Of a stretch of 57,404 nt of DNA, positions 18,016 through 26,100 are shown piece by piece (the stretch's first letter is position 1; each line of letters begins with the position of its first letter). The notes under the pieces are model-generated. The model searched no databases. It saw only the letters and a program-made list of their open reading frames with translations, and was not told where the DNA came from. Origin of the DNA: Ardenticatenaceae bacterium (GTDB lineage: Bacteria; Chloroflexota; Anaerolineae; Promineifilales; Promineifilaceae); assembly GCA_011525915.1 (NCBI GenBank), contig WYBM01000047.1, positions 1-57,404 on the forward strand, given 5' to 3'. The translations under genes were made by a program, and so were the position numbers.

Positions 18016-18057
18016 CGCGGCCGTAAACTACATCTCAGGACAAGGAAATTGGTAAGC

Positions 18058-20769
18058 GTGTCCAAGCAAAGTGACGTTACGGGGCTGTTTTTTGACCGGT
18101 TACGGTTGGTTTTGAATAATTTTGCCGATGCCCAATGGCTGGGAGAAAATTCGCCGCTGGCCGCGCCCTACTTTTTAGGGGCAGCGCTGGCAGGGGTCAC
18201 CGACGCGGACACGGCCGTAGGCCGGGGACGCATCTTGCAGCAAGTGGTCCAAACTGCGGCCGACACCCTATGGGGTGAGCCGCTGCCTGCCTCTCGTGAA
18301 GCATTGGAAACGGCCGTGCAAACAGCACGCCAGGAACAAGGGAACACCGGCAACCATTACCACTTCTTCTTACTGGAACTACGTTACCTGCGCCGCTACT
18401 TCCGGCCACGGGCACATCCTGCCGCCGATAGTGAACAGGCCATCCGTGATTACCTGGGCGTGGGGCGCGGACCTTACTTTAACCACCTCAAAACGGCGCG
18501 CGAGGCCCTGGGGGAAGCGCTCATCCATTGGCTGCAGCCCACCTTTCGGCCAGAACAACCACCACGTTTTGCCGGTGGCCTGATCGGTCGTGATCATGTA
18601 CTGGCTCGCTGCCTGAACCGGTTACAGGCCCACCAGACAGTGGCCGTCACCGGCATGGGCGGTGTAGGGAAAACAGCTCTGGCGGCCACGTTAGCCACCC
18701 AATGGCCGGCGCAGGCCGTCTTCTGGTTCACTTTCCGGCCCACCTTAAATGATCAGCTCAGCAGCCTGCTTTTTTCGCTGGGCTTTTTCCTGCACCGGCA
18801 CGGCGCTTCTGGACTATGGCTGCAACTGGTAGCCGACAATGGCAAAATAGAAAATCCACATGTGGCGCTGGAACAGGCACGTGGTGATTTGCATGCCCTT
18901 GACCCCAGACCGCTGCTTTGTATTGATGAGGTTGACTATCTGGCGGCTGACGCCGACAAAACCACACCGGCTCAACAGCAGTTGCTGACCTTCCTGGAGA
19001 GCCTGCGGGGGGTAACACCGGTACTGCTGATTGGCCAGCGGGTTGTCTTACTGGCTGATGAACACATTCTCCTTGAAGGGCTGACGCTGGCGCAGACACA
19101 AACGCTGTTAGCCCACAGCGGGGCAGCCCATAGTGCCGAGGAAGCAGCCCGGTTACATGCTTATACAGACGGTAATGCCCGCATGATGTGGTTATGTACC
19201 GCCTTATGCCAGGACGGCCGTACCCTCAGTAGTGTATTAGACAGCCTGCCGGAAACGGCCGTGTTCCAGGCGTTATTTACCCGCCTGTGGCAGGGGCTCA
19301 CCCCAGAAGAACAGGGCCTGCTGCGCCGGGTGGCTGTCTTCCGCAGCCCGTCACCAGAAGATGCCTTCCCCCAGGCTGCAGACGTGATAGACAGCCTGGC
19401 CGCACGCCACATTCTGCAACAAGACGGCCAGGGTGCCGTGTCTCTCATTCCCATTATACGTGACCTGATTTATGAAGACCGGCAACGCCTGCCGGCTGAA
19501 GAGCGGGAACAGGCCCACCTGGCGGCCGCCGCCATTCGCGCCGAGCGTGGTGAATATACCGCCGCCGCCTACCATTTTGCCCAGGCCGGTGAGCCTGCCA
19601 CGGCCGTACAGGTCTGGTACCCACACCGGCAGCGAGAAATAAAACGGGGGCAGGCCAGCGCCGCCCTGGCCATTTTTGCCCAGCTTTCACAGCGGCGCCT
19701 GCCAGAAGAAGAAGCGCAGGCGTTGGCCCTGCTGCGGGCCGAACTGTACCAACTGGCCGGGGAATCTGAACAGGGGTTGGCCACATTAAACGAGGTACAT
19801 TGGCCGGGGGACAGCGAAACGGCCGTGCAGGCCCAGCTTCTTCGGGGCGCCTTTTTAAATGCTCTAGGGCACCCTCATGCCGCCCTGGAAAAGTTAGAAG
19901 AGGGGCTGACCATCATCGCCCGCCTGATGCAGCAAGTGGTACGCTTTCGGCAGCAGCGGGGCTTTATTTACATACAGCAGTGGCAAATGGCTGACGCCCT
20001 GCAAGAGGCACGGCTGGCCCAATACACCACAGACCATTTACAAGGGTTTGTGCAGAAGTATCGGGGCAACTATGACGAAGCCTACCTGGCTTTTCATAAA
20101 GCACTGGCTTTAGCCCGTAACACCGGCCATGAAGCTGGTATGGCCCAAACCAATCGGGAACTGGCAGATGTACTTATTGTGCAAGCACGGCTGGACGAGG
20201 CCCGCATGCACCTGCAAGCCGCCTTAGATTTTTATGAAACCATTGGCGATCGGCTCAATCTGGAAAAGACCCGCAGCGCGCTGTTGGGCATCCACTTCCA
20301 GGCCGGCGAGTTTGAGCAGGCCATTGCCATTGGCCAGACATTGCTGCCGTTCTATGAACAGGTCAAAATACCGTATTATGCCGGGGTCACAGCGGCCAAC
20401 CTGGCCGAAGCGTATTATGAAACTGGTGATCTGGCCCAGGCTGAATTTTACGCCTTCAAGACCTTAGCCCTGGAAGAAACACACCCTTTGCCCTATGCCC
20501 TTTATACGCTGGGCCTGGTACGGCGCGCCCAAGAACGGCCAGACCGCGCCGAACAGTATTTACGGCAGTCACAGGAAATAGCCGCTAACAATGCCGATGG
20601 TTTTATGGAAGCCTATGCCTTACGCCTGTTAAGCGAAGTGTTGGCCGACCAGGGTAAACAGGAAGAGGCTGTACAAACGGGGCACCAGGCCCTACGCCAG
20701 TTTGAACGTCTTAACATTCCGGCAGAAATCAAAACCACCCAAGAGCTGTTAGAAAGGCTGGCAGCTTAG
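18058..20769 (+). CDS. STAND-type NTPase with TPR repeats, putative transcriptional regulator
   Basis: Starting at GTG 18058 (AAGGA upstream; an earlier ATG at 17926 would lie inside the divergent promoter) gives 903 residues. The first ~170 residues are helical and contain IRDYLGVGRGPYFNHLK, which looks like a helix-turn-helix (inference). Then an NB-ARC/STAND ATPase: Walker A GMGGVGKT (~199-206), Walker B/kinase-2 LLCIDEVD (~286-293), and a winged-helix-like part (RRVAVFRSP...). The C-terminal half is a string of TPR-like helix pairs (about 500-890, e.g. YDEAYLAFHKALALARNTG, EAYYETGDLAQAEFYAFKTL). STAND proteins act as ligand-triggered oligomeric switches. Divergent from a secreted-protein gene and close to three copies of a phased box pair, it is a reasonable candidate activator of them. 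Its own start region overlaps an inverted box. Confidence 0.8.
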   Translation: MSKQSDVTGLFFDRLRLVLNNFADAQWLGENSPLAAPYFLGAALAGVTDADTAVGRGRILQQVVQTAADTLWGEPLPASREALETAVQTARQEQGNTGNHYHFFLLELRYLRRYFRPRAHPAADSEQAIRDYLGVGRGPYFNHLKTAREALGEALIHWLQPTFRPEQPPRFAGGLIGRDHVLARCLNRLQAHQTVAVTGMGGVGKTALAATLATQWPAQAVFWFTFRPTLNDQLSSLLFSLGFFLHRHGASGLWLQLVADNGKIENPHVALEQARGDLHALDPRPLLCIDEVDYLAADADKTTPAQQQLLTFLESLRGVTPVLLIGQRVVLLADEHILLEGLTLAQTQTLLAHSGAAHSAEEAARLHAYTDGNARMMWLCTALCQDGRTLSSVLDSLPETAVFQALFTRLWQGLTPEEQGLLRRVAVFRSPSPEDAFPQAADVIDSLAARHILQQDGQGAVSLIPIIRDLIYEDRQRLPAEEREQAHLAAAAIRAERGEYTAAAYHFAQAGEPATAVQVWYPHRQREIKRGQASAALAIFAQLSQRRLPEEEAQALALLRAELYQLAGESEQGLATLNEVHWPGDSETAVQAQLLRGAFLNALGHPHAALEKLEEGLTIIARLMQQVVRFRQQRGFIYIQQWQMADALQEARLAQYTTDHLQGFVQKYRGNYDEAYLAFHKALALARNTGHEAGMAQTNRELADVLIVQARLDEARMHLQAALDFYETIGDRLNLEKTRSALLGIHFQAGEFEQAIAIGQTLLPFYEQVKIPYYAGVTAANLAEAYYETGDLAQAEFYAFKTLALEETHPLPYALYTLGLVRRAQERPDRAEQYLRQSQEIAANNADGFMEAYALRLLSEVLADQGKQEEAVQTGHQALRQFERLNIPAEIKTTQELLERLAA

Positions 20770-20947
20770 TGACCGTCTAAAAACAACGTCTCGTTTCAAT
20801 GTCGGCCGCTTCATCACCCTTCCCCCAAACATTCACACTTTCTACACAACCCCCCTTTATCTTGAAGGTATCAGCTACAAGTAAACGGCCACCAATAACA
20901 GGCCGGTTACCAATACCCGATAACCTATCACACAAGGAGCATCAACC

Positions 20948-21346
20948 ATGTTTTTCCGCAAAATATTTTTCCTTTTTATCATCTTACTCATCATAGGGGC
21001 GCTGTTTGGCAACGGCCGTCGCAGTGAGTATCAATCTGGCTATGCGCAAGGGTACGTGGCCGGGCAGCAGGCGGCCACACACACAGAAGAAGGGGCCACG
21101 ACCGTGGCTCCACCCACGCCCCCCGCTTACCCCCCTTACCACGGCTTTAGCTTCTTTGGTTTCCTCTTTAAAGCCTTTGGCTTTTTCTTTGGTTTTATGC
21201 TGTTGATGGGGTTATTGTTTGGATGCCGGCAGGGGAAAGGCCACGGCCGTCACTGGCATAAGTGGCAGCAGGAATGGCCCAAGTCTGGCCACACCCCACC
21301 CTGGTACGGCCATGATCAGGCCGATGAGCCAGTGATGAAAGCTTAA
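20948..21346 (+). CDS. small two-TM membrane protein with His/Trp-rich tail
   Basis: 132 residues; AAGGAG with good spacing before ATG 20948. Two hydrophobic segments (about 4-20 and 67-92, the second very Phe-rich) flank a Thr/Pro-rich loop. The tail GKGHGRHWHKWQQEW...GHTPPWYGHD is rich in His and Trp and could bind metal or heme (inference). The two-component system that follows on the same strand begins with a similar His/Trp-rich stretch in its kinase (HKQWWQHHEWPEGE), so the three may work together. There is 221 bp, including a dispersed repeat, before the response regulator, so transcription may be separate. No family recognised. Confidence 0.7.
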   Translation: MFFRKIFFLFIILLIIGALFGNGRRSEYQSGYAQGYVAGQQAATHTEEGATTVAPPTPPAYPPYHGFSFFGFLFKAFGFFFGFMLLMGLLFGCRQGKGHGRHWHKWQQEWPKSGHTPPWYGHDQADEPVMKA

Positions 21347-21414
21347 TCTTCCCAGGTGATTACACTTCTTTGATGTGGTGGTAAATACACTGTTAAAGAA
21401 ATTTTATAACCTTT

Positions 21415-21474
21415 GGTAAGGGCAGGCCTTGTGCCTGCCCCCGCTTTGGGCGGCCACAAGGGCCACCCCTACCC
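21415..21474 (-). repeat. dispersed double-hairpin intergenic repeat, copy 1
   Basis: About 60 bp with two back-to-back imperfect hairpins: GGGCAGGCCTTGTGCCTGCCC and a G/C-rich GGCGGCC..GGCCACC one. Read on the minus strand it aligns with 52347-52406 (GGTAGGGG, TTGTGG, CGCCC, GGGGCAGGCACAAG, CTGCCC in the same order). Intergenic, REP-like. Confidence 0.65.
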
Positions 21475-21553
21475 AATGACTTCTGTTGCAGGAAAACCTC
21501 CATTTGTAACCGATAGAGTAAGCCGTGATCCGCCAAGCTATGTCCGATTAGGC

Positions 21554-21570
21554 TATAATTCTCCCTTATG
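21554..21570 (+). promoter_or_regulatory. -10 box abutting the response-regulator start (possible leaderless mRNA)
   Basis: TATAAT at 21554-21559 is only eight bases before ATG 21568, and no Shine-Dalgarno sequence lies between. Transcription would begin at or within a few bases of the start codon. No good -35 is seen. Confidence 0.45.
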
Positions 21571-22254
21571 AACGAACTTGTCCTGGTGGTAGATGATGAA
21601 CCCAAGATGGTAAAGCTGGCCCGTGATTACCTGGAAAAGAGCGGCTACCAGGTCATCAGCGCCGGAGATGGGCATACGGCCGTAGCCGCCGCCCGCCGTG
21701 ACAAACCCGACCTCATTGTGCTGGACCTCAATCTGCCGGGCATGGATGGCCTGGATGTTTGCCGGGCTATTCGCCGGGAGTCAGACGTACCCATCATCAT
21801 GCTTACCGCCCGCGTGGAAGAAACCGACCGGCTGATTGGCCTGGAATTGGGCGCCGATGATTACGTCGTTAAGCCCTTTTCGCCGCGAGAATTGGTGGCC
21901 CGTGTACGGGCCGTCTTGCGCCGGGTGCGGGGCGGCTGGCAGCCGCCGGGCCTCATCCGCGCCGGAGATCTGGCCATTGATTTACAAGGGCACCGGGTCA
22001 CCCGTGATGCCGAAAGCATTCACCTGACGCCCATTGAATTTAATTTGCTGGCGCTGCTGGCAGAGCATCCTGGCCAGACGTTTAGCCGCGAGCGGCTGCT
22101 GGAAAAGCTGCACGGCTATGCCCACGCCGGTTATGACCGCAGCATTGACGCCCACGTCAAAAACCTGCGCCGTAAACTGGAACCCAACCCGGCCGAGCCC
22201 GTTTACATTCTGACAGTGTACGGCATCGGCTACCAATTTAATGATGGCTTATGA
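21568..22254 (+). CDS. OmpR/PhoB-family response regulator
   Basis: 228 residues. Receiver domain 1-120 with Asp9/Asp10, phospho-acceptor Asp53 (VLDLNLPG), Thr80 and Lys102 (KPF). C-terminal winged-helix DNA-binding domain (about 130-226) with the family pattern LTPIEFNLLALLAEHPGQ and SIDAHVKNLRRKLEP, ending ...YGIGYQF. Regulates transcription when phosphorylated by the kinase whose gene overlaps its stop by four bases (ATGA), so the two are translationally coupled. A -10 box sits eight bases before the ATG without a Shine-Dalgarno site, suggesting a leaderless transcript. Target genes are unknown. Confidence 0.93.
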   Translation: MNELVLVVDDEPKMVKLARDYLEKSGYQVISAGDGHTAVAAARRDKPDLIVLDLNLPGMDGLDVCRAIRRESDVPIIMLTARVEETDRLIGLELGADDYVVKPFSPRELVARVRAVLRRVRGGWQPPGLIRAGDLAIDLQGHRVTRDAESIHLTPIEFNLLALLAEHPGQTFSRERLLEKLHGYAHAGYDRSIDAHVKNLRRKLEPNPAEPVYILTVYGIGYQFNDGL

Positions 22255-23432
22255 GTAAAAAGCACAAGCAATGGTGGCAGCACCACGAATGGCCGGAAGG
22301 TGAAGGGGCGGAACGGCCGTGGCCAGAACATTGGTCCGGCAAACCGGCGGGGCTGTTTGCCTGGTTTGCGTTTATGTTTGGCACGCTGGCTGTCTTGATG
22401 TTGGGTATGGGCGGTGGGCTTATTTATCTGCTGGTCACGGCCGTGGAACGCACTGGTGGCCGGGCTGCGCCCTTCCTTCTGGGTGGGTGTGGGCTGGCGC
22501 TGTTTTTTCCCTGGTTGATGTGGCTTGTGGGCCGGCGGGCGTTTGCTGGCGTAGGTACCGTGGCTCAGGTGATGGCCGCCGCCGAGAAAGTGGCCGAAGG
22601 GGATTTGACGGTGCGGGTACCGGCCTACGGCCGTCGCCACCGCTTTGCCCGCCTGGCCCATTCCTTCAACCAGATGACCGCCGCCTTACAGCAGGCCGAC
22701 GAACAGCGGCGTAACCTGACGGCCGATGTGGCCCATGAACTGCGCACCCCACTGCACATCATCCAGGGCAACCTGGAAGGGATTCTAGATGGCGTCTATG
22801 AACCAACGGCCGAGCACCTTCAGGCGACGCTGGCTGAAACGCACAGCCTGGCCCGGCTGGTAGATGATTTGCACACGCTGGCCCAGGCTGAAGCTGGGCA
22901 GATCGCCCTGCGCATGGAGCCGGTAGACGTGACCGAACTGCTGGCCGACGCCCAAACCAGCTTCAGCGGCCAGGCGGAGGAAAGGGGGGTAACGCTGGCC
23001 ATAAGCTTTGTGGGTAAACCGGCGGAACTGACCATTAACGGTGACGCCGGGCGGCTGGACCAGGTGTTGGGCAACCTGCTGGCCAATGCCCTGCGGCACA
23101 CGCCGCCGGGCGGAACCATTCGTTTAGAAGCGGCACGGCAAGACGCCGGGGCCGGTAACAGTGCTGACAGTGGGGCTGTCAGCACTGTGCAAATTCAAGT
23201 ACAGGATACGGGTGAGGGCATTCCGGCGGCGGACTTGCCCCATGTGTTTGATCGCTTCTGGCGCGGCGACCGGGCACGCACGCGGGCCGATGGCAGCGGC
23301 GGGGGGTTGGGGTTGGCCATTGTCAAGCAGTTGGTGGCCGCCCACCACGGCCGTGTGGCTGTACACAGCACCCCCGGTCAGGGCACTACCTTTACACTTT
23401 CATTCCCTGCCTCGCCTAAAAACACGCTCTAA
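22251..23432 (+). CDS. sensor histidine kinase, partner of the OmpR-type regulator
   Basis: 393 residues. A His/Trp-rich cytosolic N-terminus (MSKKHKQWWQHHEWPEGE) is followed by two membrane helices (about 33-62 and 73-97) joined by a loop of about ten residues, so there is almost no outside sensor domain. Such kinases usually sense within the membrane or through a partner protein. HAMP about 98-152; HisKA with phospho-His162 (DVAHELRTPLH); HATPase with N box (NLLANALRHTP), G1 (DTGEGIP), F box (FDRFWRG) and G2 (GGGLGLAIVKQL). ATGA overlap with the regulator upstream. The nearby small membrane protein with a similar His/Trp tail is a possible partner (inference). Confidence 0.93.
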   Translation: MSKKHKQWWQHHEWPEGEGAERPWPEHWSGKPAGLFAWFAFMFGTLAVLMLGMGGGLIYLLVTAVERTGGRAAPFLLGGCGLALFFPWLMWLVGRRAFAGVGTVAQVMAAAEKVAEGDLTVRVPAYGRRHRFARLAHSFNQMTAALQQADEQRRNLTADVAHELRTPLHIIQGNLEGILDGVYEPTAEHLQATLAETHSLARLVDDLHTLAQAEAGQIALRMEPVDVTELLADAQTSFSGQAEERGVTLAISFVGKPAELTINGDAGRLDQVLGNLLANALRHTPPGGTIRLEAARQDAGAGNSADSGAVSTVQIQVQDTGEGIPAADLPHVFDRFWRGDRARTRADGSGGGLGLAIVKQLVAAHHGRVAVHSTPGQGTTFTLSFPASPKNTL

Positions 23433-23455
23433 AAGCGACTGCCACTTGAAACCAT

Positions 23456-25300
23456 TTACTCCACCGTTACCGATTTGGCCAGGTTGCGCGGCTGGTCTAC
23501 GTCGCAGCCCCGGCGTACAGCAATATGGTAGCTAAGCAGCTGCATGGGAATGGTGTTCACAATGGGGGCCAACAAAGGCGGTGTGTCAGGCACGTAAATA
23601 ACGTGATCCGCTTTGGCCGCCACGGCCGTGTCTCCCTCAGTAGCCAGGACAATCACCGTGCCACCACGGGCCTTGGCCTGCTCAACCTGGCTGATCATCT
23701 TTTCATACAAGGGGTCTTTGGTGGCAATGGCCACCACCGGCATCGTCTCATCAATGAGGGCGATAGGGCCATGTTTCATCTCGCCGGCGGCGTACCCCTC
23801 GGCATGAATGTAACTGATTTCTTTGAGTTTAAGCGCGCCTTCCAGGGCAACAGGGTAATTGATGCCCCGGCCCAGGAAAAGAAAGTCGGTAGCCTTAAAG
23901 AAGTGATGGGCCATCGCTTCATATTCAGGATCATGGTCCAGCACTCGCCCGGCCAGGTCTGGCAGGTGGGCCAGGTCATCAGCCAGTTGGCGCAAACGGG
24001 CCGCCGACACAGTGCCACGCATCTCACCTAATACACATCCCAACAGGTAAAGGTCTACCAGCGAAGCGATAAACGCCTTGGTGCTGGCCACACCGATCTC
24101 TGGCCCGGCCTGCATGGCAATGTACCCATCAGAAATGCGCATCGATTGGCTGCCAAAGGCATTGACAATGCTCCACAAAATAGCGCCAGAGGCTTTGGCC
24201 TGTTCGCTGGCCGCCAGGGTATCGGCCGTTTCCCCAGACTGGGTGATGGCCAATACGGCCGTGTCCCTGTCTAAAATCGGGTCGTAATAGCGGAACTCAG
24301 AAGCGTACTCCACCTCTACCGGCACACGGGCAATGGACTCGATCATAAACTTACCCACCAACCCGGCGTAATAGCTGGTGCCACAGGCAACAATAAAGAT
24401 CTTCTTCAGCCGTTGGGCCAGGTCCGGCGTCAGGTTCATTTCCGGCAGATGAATGTGGCCGTTTTCAAAATCTACCCGACCCCGCAGTGTGTTAATGATC
24501 GCTTGTGGCTGCTCAAAAATTTCCTTTTGCATAAAATGCTTAAACTCCCCTTTAGCCGCGCTTACCGGATCCCAGGCGATGGTGTGAATTTCCGGCGTCA
24601 CGGCCGTCCCTTCCAGGTCCGTAATCTCATATCCCCGGCGGGTGACGTAGGCCATCTGCCGGTTCTCCAAAAAGATCATGTCCCGGGTGTATTCTAAGAT
24701 AGCGGGGATGTCTGAAGCCACAAACATTTCATCACGGCCAATGCCCAGGGTGATGCCCCCTGCATTGCCCAGCCGGGCGCAAATCAGGGCATCGGGGTGG
24801 TCTATGCTCATCACCACCACGGCGTTGGCGCCCCGCAGCTGCTGTAAGGTACGGCGTACGGCCGTCACAAACGCCAGGCCGCTTTCCAGATAACGCTCCA
24901 CCATTTGCACAATCACTTCCGTGTCTGTCTCGGAATCAAAACGCACCCCTTCGGCCATCAGCTCATCACGCAAGTCTATATAATTTTCCACAATGCCATT
25001 ATGAACCAGAACAACACGGCCGTTCATACTGACGTGCGGATGGGCGTTGCGCTGGCTTGGTTCGCCGTGTGTGGCCCACCGTGTGTGCCCAATGCCCATA
25101 TACCCGTGCAGCGGTGATGCCGCCATCATCACTTCCAGATTGCCCAGTTTGCCCACATCCCGGCGCATTTCTACTTTGCCATTTTTGGCCAACACGGCTA
25201 CCCCAGCAGAATCATACCCCCGGTATTCCAACCGCTTCAGACCACCCAGAACAACGGCTGAAGCCTCTTGTGACCCAATATAACCCACAATACCACACAT
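23456..25300 (-). CDS. glmS: glutamine-fructose-6-phosphate aminotransferase (isomerizing)
   Basis: Makes glucosamine-6-phosphate from fructose-6-phosphate and glutamine, the first step toward UDP-GlcNAc and peptidoglycan. The start is fixed at ATG 25300 because Cys must follow Met: MCGIVGYIG, the N-terminal nucleophile of the glutaminase domain. GGAGG lies six bases upstream. 614 residues, the family norm. Glutaminase domain 1-240 (YRGYDSAG, HTRWATHG, with the Asn/Asp pocket), two SIS sugar-isomerase domains (about 290-600; SQSGETADT, GPEIGVASTKAF, EMKHGPIALI) and the invariant end NLAKSVTVE. A glmS-type ribozyme lies upstream (25514-25731), so the mRNA should be cut when glucosamine-6-phosphate is plentiful. 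Convergent with the histidine kinase gene. Confidence 0.97.
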   Translation of the reverse strand: MCGIVGYIGSQEASAVVLGGLKRLEYRGYDSAGVAVLAKNGKVEMRRDVGKLGNLEVMMAASPLHGYMGIGHTRWATHGEPSQRNAHPHVSMNGRVVLVHNGIVENYIDLRDELMAEGVRFDSETDTEVIVQMVERYLESGLAFVTAVRRTLQQLRGANAVVVMSIDHPDALICARLGNAGGITLGIGRDEMFVASDIPAILEYTRDMIFLENRQMAYVTRRGYEITDLEGTAVTPEIHTIAWDPVSAAKGEFKHFMQKEIFEQPQAIINTLRGRVDFENGHIHLPEMNLTPDLAQRLKKIFIVACGTSYYAGLVGKFMIESIARVPVEVEYASEFRYYDPILDRDTAVLAITQSGETADTLAASEQAKASGAILWSIVNAFGSQSMRISDGYIAMQAGPEIGVASTKAFIASLVDLYLLGCVLGEMRGTVSAARLRQLADDLAHLPDLAGRVLDHDPEYEAMAHHFFKATDFLFLGRGINYPVALEGALKLKEISYIHAEGYAAGEMKHGPIALIDETMPVVAIATKDPLYEKMISQVEQAKARGGTVIVLATEGDTAVAAKADHVIYVPDTPPLLAPIVNTIPMQLLSYHIAVRRGCDVDQPRNLAKSVTVE

Positions 25301-25442
25301 CATAAACCTCCATTGGTAGGTGGCAAGCAGCAGGCGCCGATGGCTGGTAGGTGATCCATACCTGCTGGCAGCATGCAGCTTACCCTTGTGGCGACCCTCG
25401 ATTGTGTGACTGTCGTGGGGACGCCCCTTCACATAAGTAAGT

Positions 25443-25500
25443 AGGCATTCAATAATCAGTCATTCCAGCCTAAACACTGGTTACTGCCCACTGAATACTG
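25443..25500. repeat. degenerate CAGT/ACTG heptamer-repeat tract
   Basis: ATTCAATAATCAGTCATTCC... through ...ACTGGTTACTGCCCACTGAATACTG, units of about 7 bp built on CAGT or ACTG. Lies in the glmS leader between the ribozyme and the start codon. Related tracts occur at 25746, 48980, 54201 and 56256. Confidence 0.5.
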
Positions 25501-25513
25501 TTTGCCTGCCACA

Positions 25514-25731
25514 CGCCGCCCATTTTGTCGCCCGGTTACCCAGGTCGGTTTGTAGAACGGCTTCCTTGAAGGGGCATAGATTCAGAGTGTGGCTACCCTG
25601 GGAGGCGCCCGCTGATCCTTCGACTTTCCGCCGGATTCGTCAGAATACGCCGTTAGCACTCACCTCGCGGTGAGGAACCTCCACCTCGTCACCTGAACTC
25701 AGCAGGTCAGCCATTCGTAAGTCAGTGGCGC
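25514..25731 (-). ncRNA. glmS ribozyme: glmS self-cleaving ribozyme with core insertion
   Basis: Read on the minus strand, the region upstream of glmS carries the ribozyme core blocks in order: AGCGCC at the cut site (predicted between A25732 and G25731); a hairpin ACCTG..CAGGT (the P1-type stem); GACGAGGTGGAGGTT, matching the GACGAGGAUGGAGGUU block of the Bacillus ribozyme; TCGAAGGATCAGCGGGCGCC then TCCC, matching UCGAAUUUUCGGCGGAUGCC then UCCC; and a downstream P4-like part with AAGGA, AAACC and a closing GCCG/CGGC pair. About 50 extra bases, including a CTCACC-GCGA-GGTGAG hairpin, sit between the GGTT and TCGAA blocks. In the family, glucosamine-6-phosphate triggers self-cleavage and mRNA decay. 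About 214 nt separates it from the glmS ATG, longer than usual because a repeat tract intervenes. Bacillus sequence recalled from memory. Confidence 0.85.
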
Positions 25732-25745
25732 TTTGAGTAAACATC

Positions 25746-25799
25746 GAACACTGAACACTGAATACTGAATATTGAACACTGAATACTGAATACTGAATT
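25746..25799. repeat. tandem ACTGAAT heptamer array
   Basis: Seven to eight consecutive 7-bp units of the form (A/T)ACTGAA or CACTGAA, e.g. GAACACTGAACACTGAATAC. It sits just upstream of the glmS ribozyme. The units are direct repeats with no spacers, so this is not a CRISPR array. Confidence 0.75.
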
Positions 25800-25969
25800 C
25801 AGGCCATGCGCTTATCTTGCCCTTGTTAATGTCGCCCGGACTATACCTATAAAGGGTTACGGCCGTGCTTAACGCCCCCTTGTTTATGCCAAATTCACCA
25901 ATCTGTCAACCCATTGCCCCCTTTTCATGACCATTTACCCGCCCGTCTGTACGAATTTTCACAAAGTAG

Positions 25970-26025
25970 TTGACATTTTTTTTGTTCGCCTTACAATTAG
26001 CCCGCCTAACTATTAGGTGGGCTAA
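25970..26025 (+). promoter_or_regulatory. strong sigma70 promoter with MarR-type operator
   Basis: TTGACA (25970-25975), 16-bp spacer, TACAAT (25992-25997). Starting at the last base of the -10 is a 29-bp palindrome: TTAGCCCGCCTAA (25997-26009), three bases, then TTAGGTGGGCTAA (26013-26025), one mismatch between arms. A dimer bound here would cover the start site, so this is very likely the operator of the MarR regulator encoded next, controlling itself and the RND exporter. Confidence 0.8.
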
Positions 26026-26100
26026 CAAATCTCTTGGCAATGTTCATTTATTCATCACTTGTTATATAGGGCGTCTTCAGACACCCTCCATCCTATCGCT

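Noticed and set aside
17926..18057. N-terminal extension of the STAND protein from ATG 17926
   Set aside because: It would translate the divergent promoter and the paired boxes; GTG 18058 has a ribosome-like AAGGA and starts the conserved part.
25301..25432. N-terminal extension of GlmS
   Set aside because: The glutaminase nucleophile must be Cys right after the initiator Met, which fixes the start at 25300.
25746..25799. CRISPR array
   Set aside because: Units are 7 bp with no spacers; the pattern is a simple tandem repeat.
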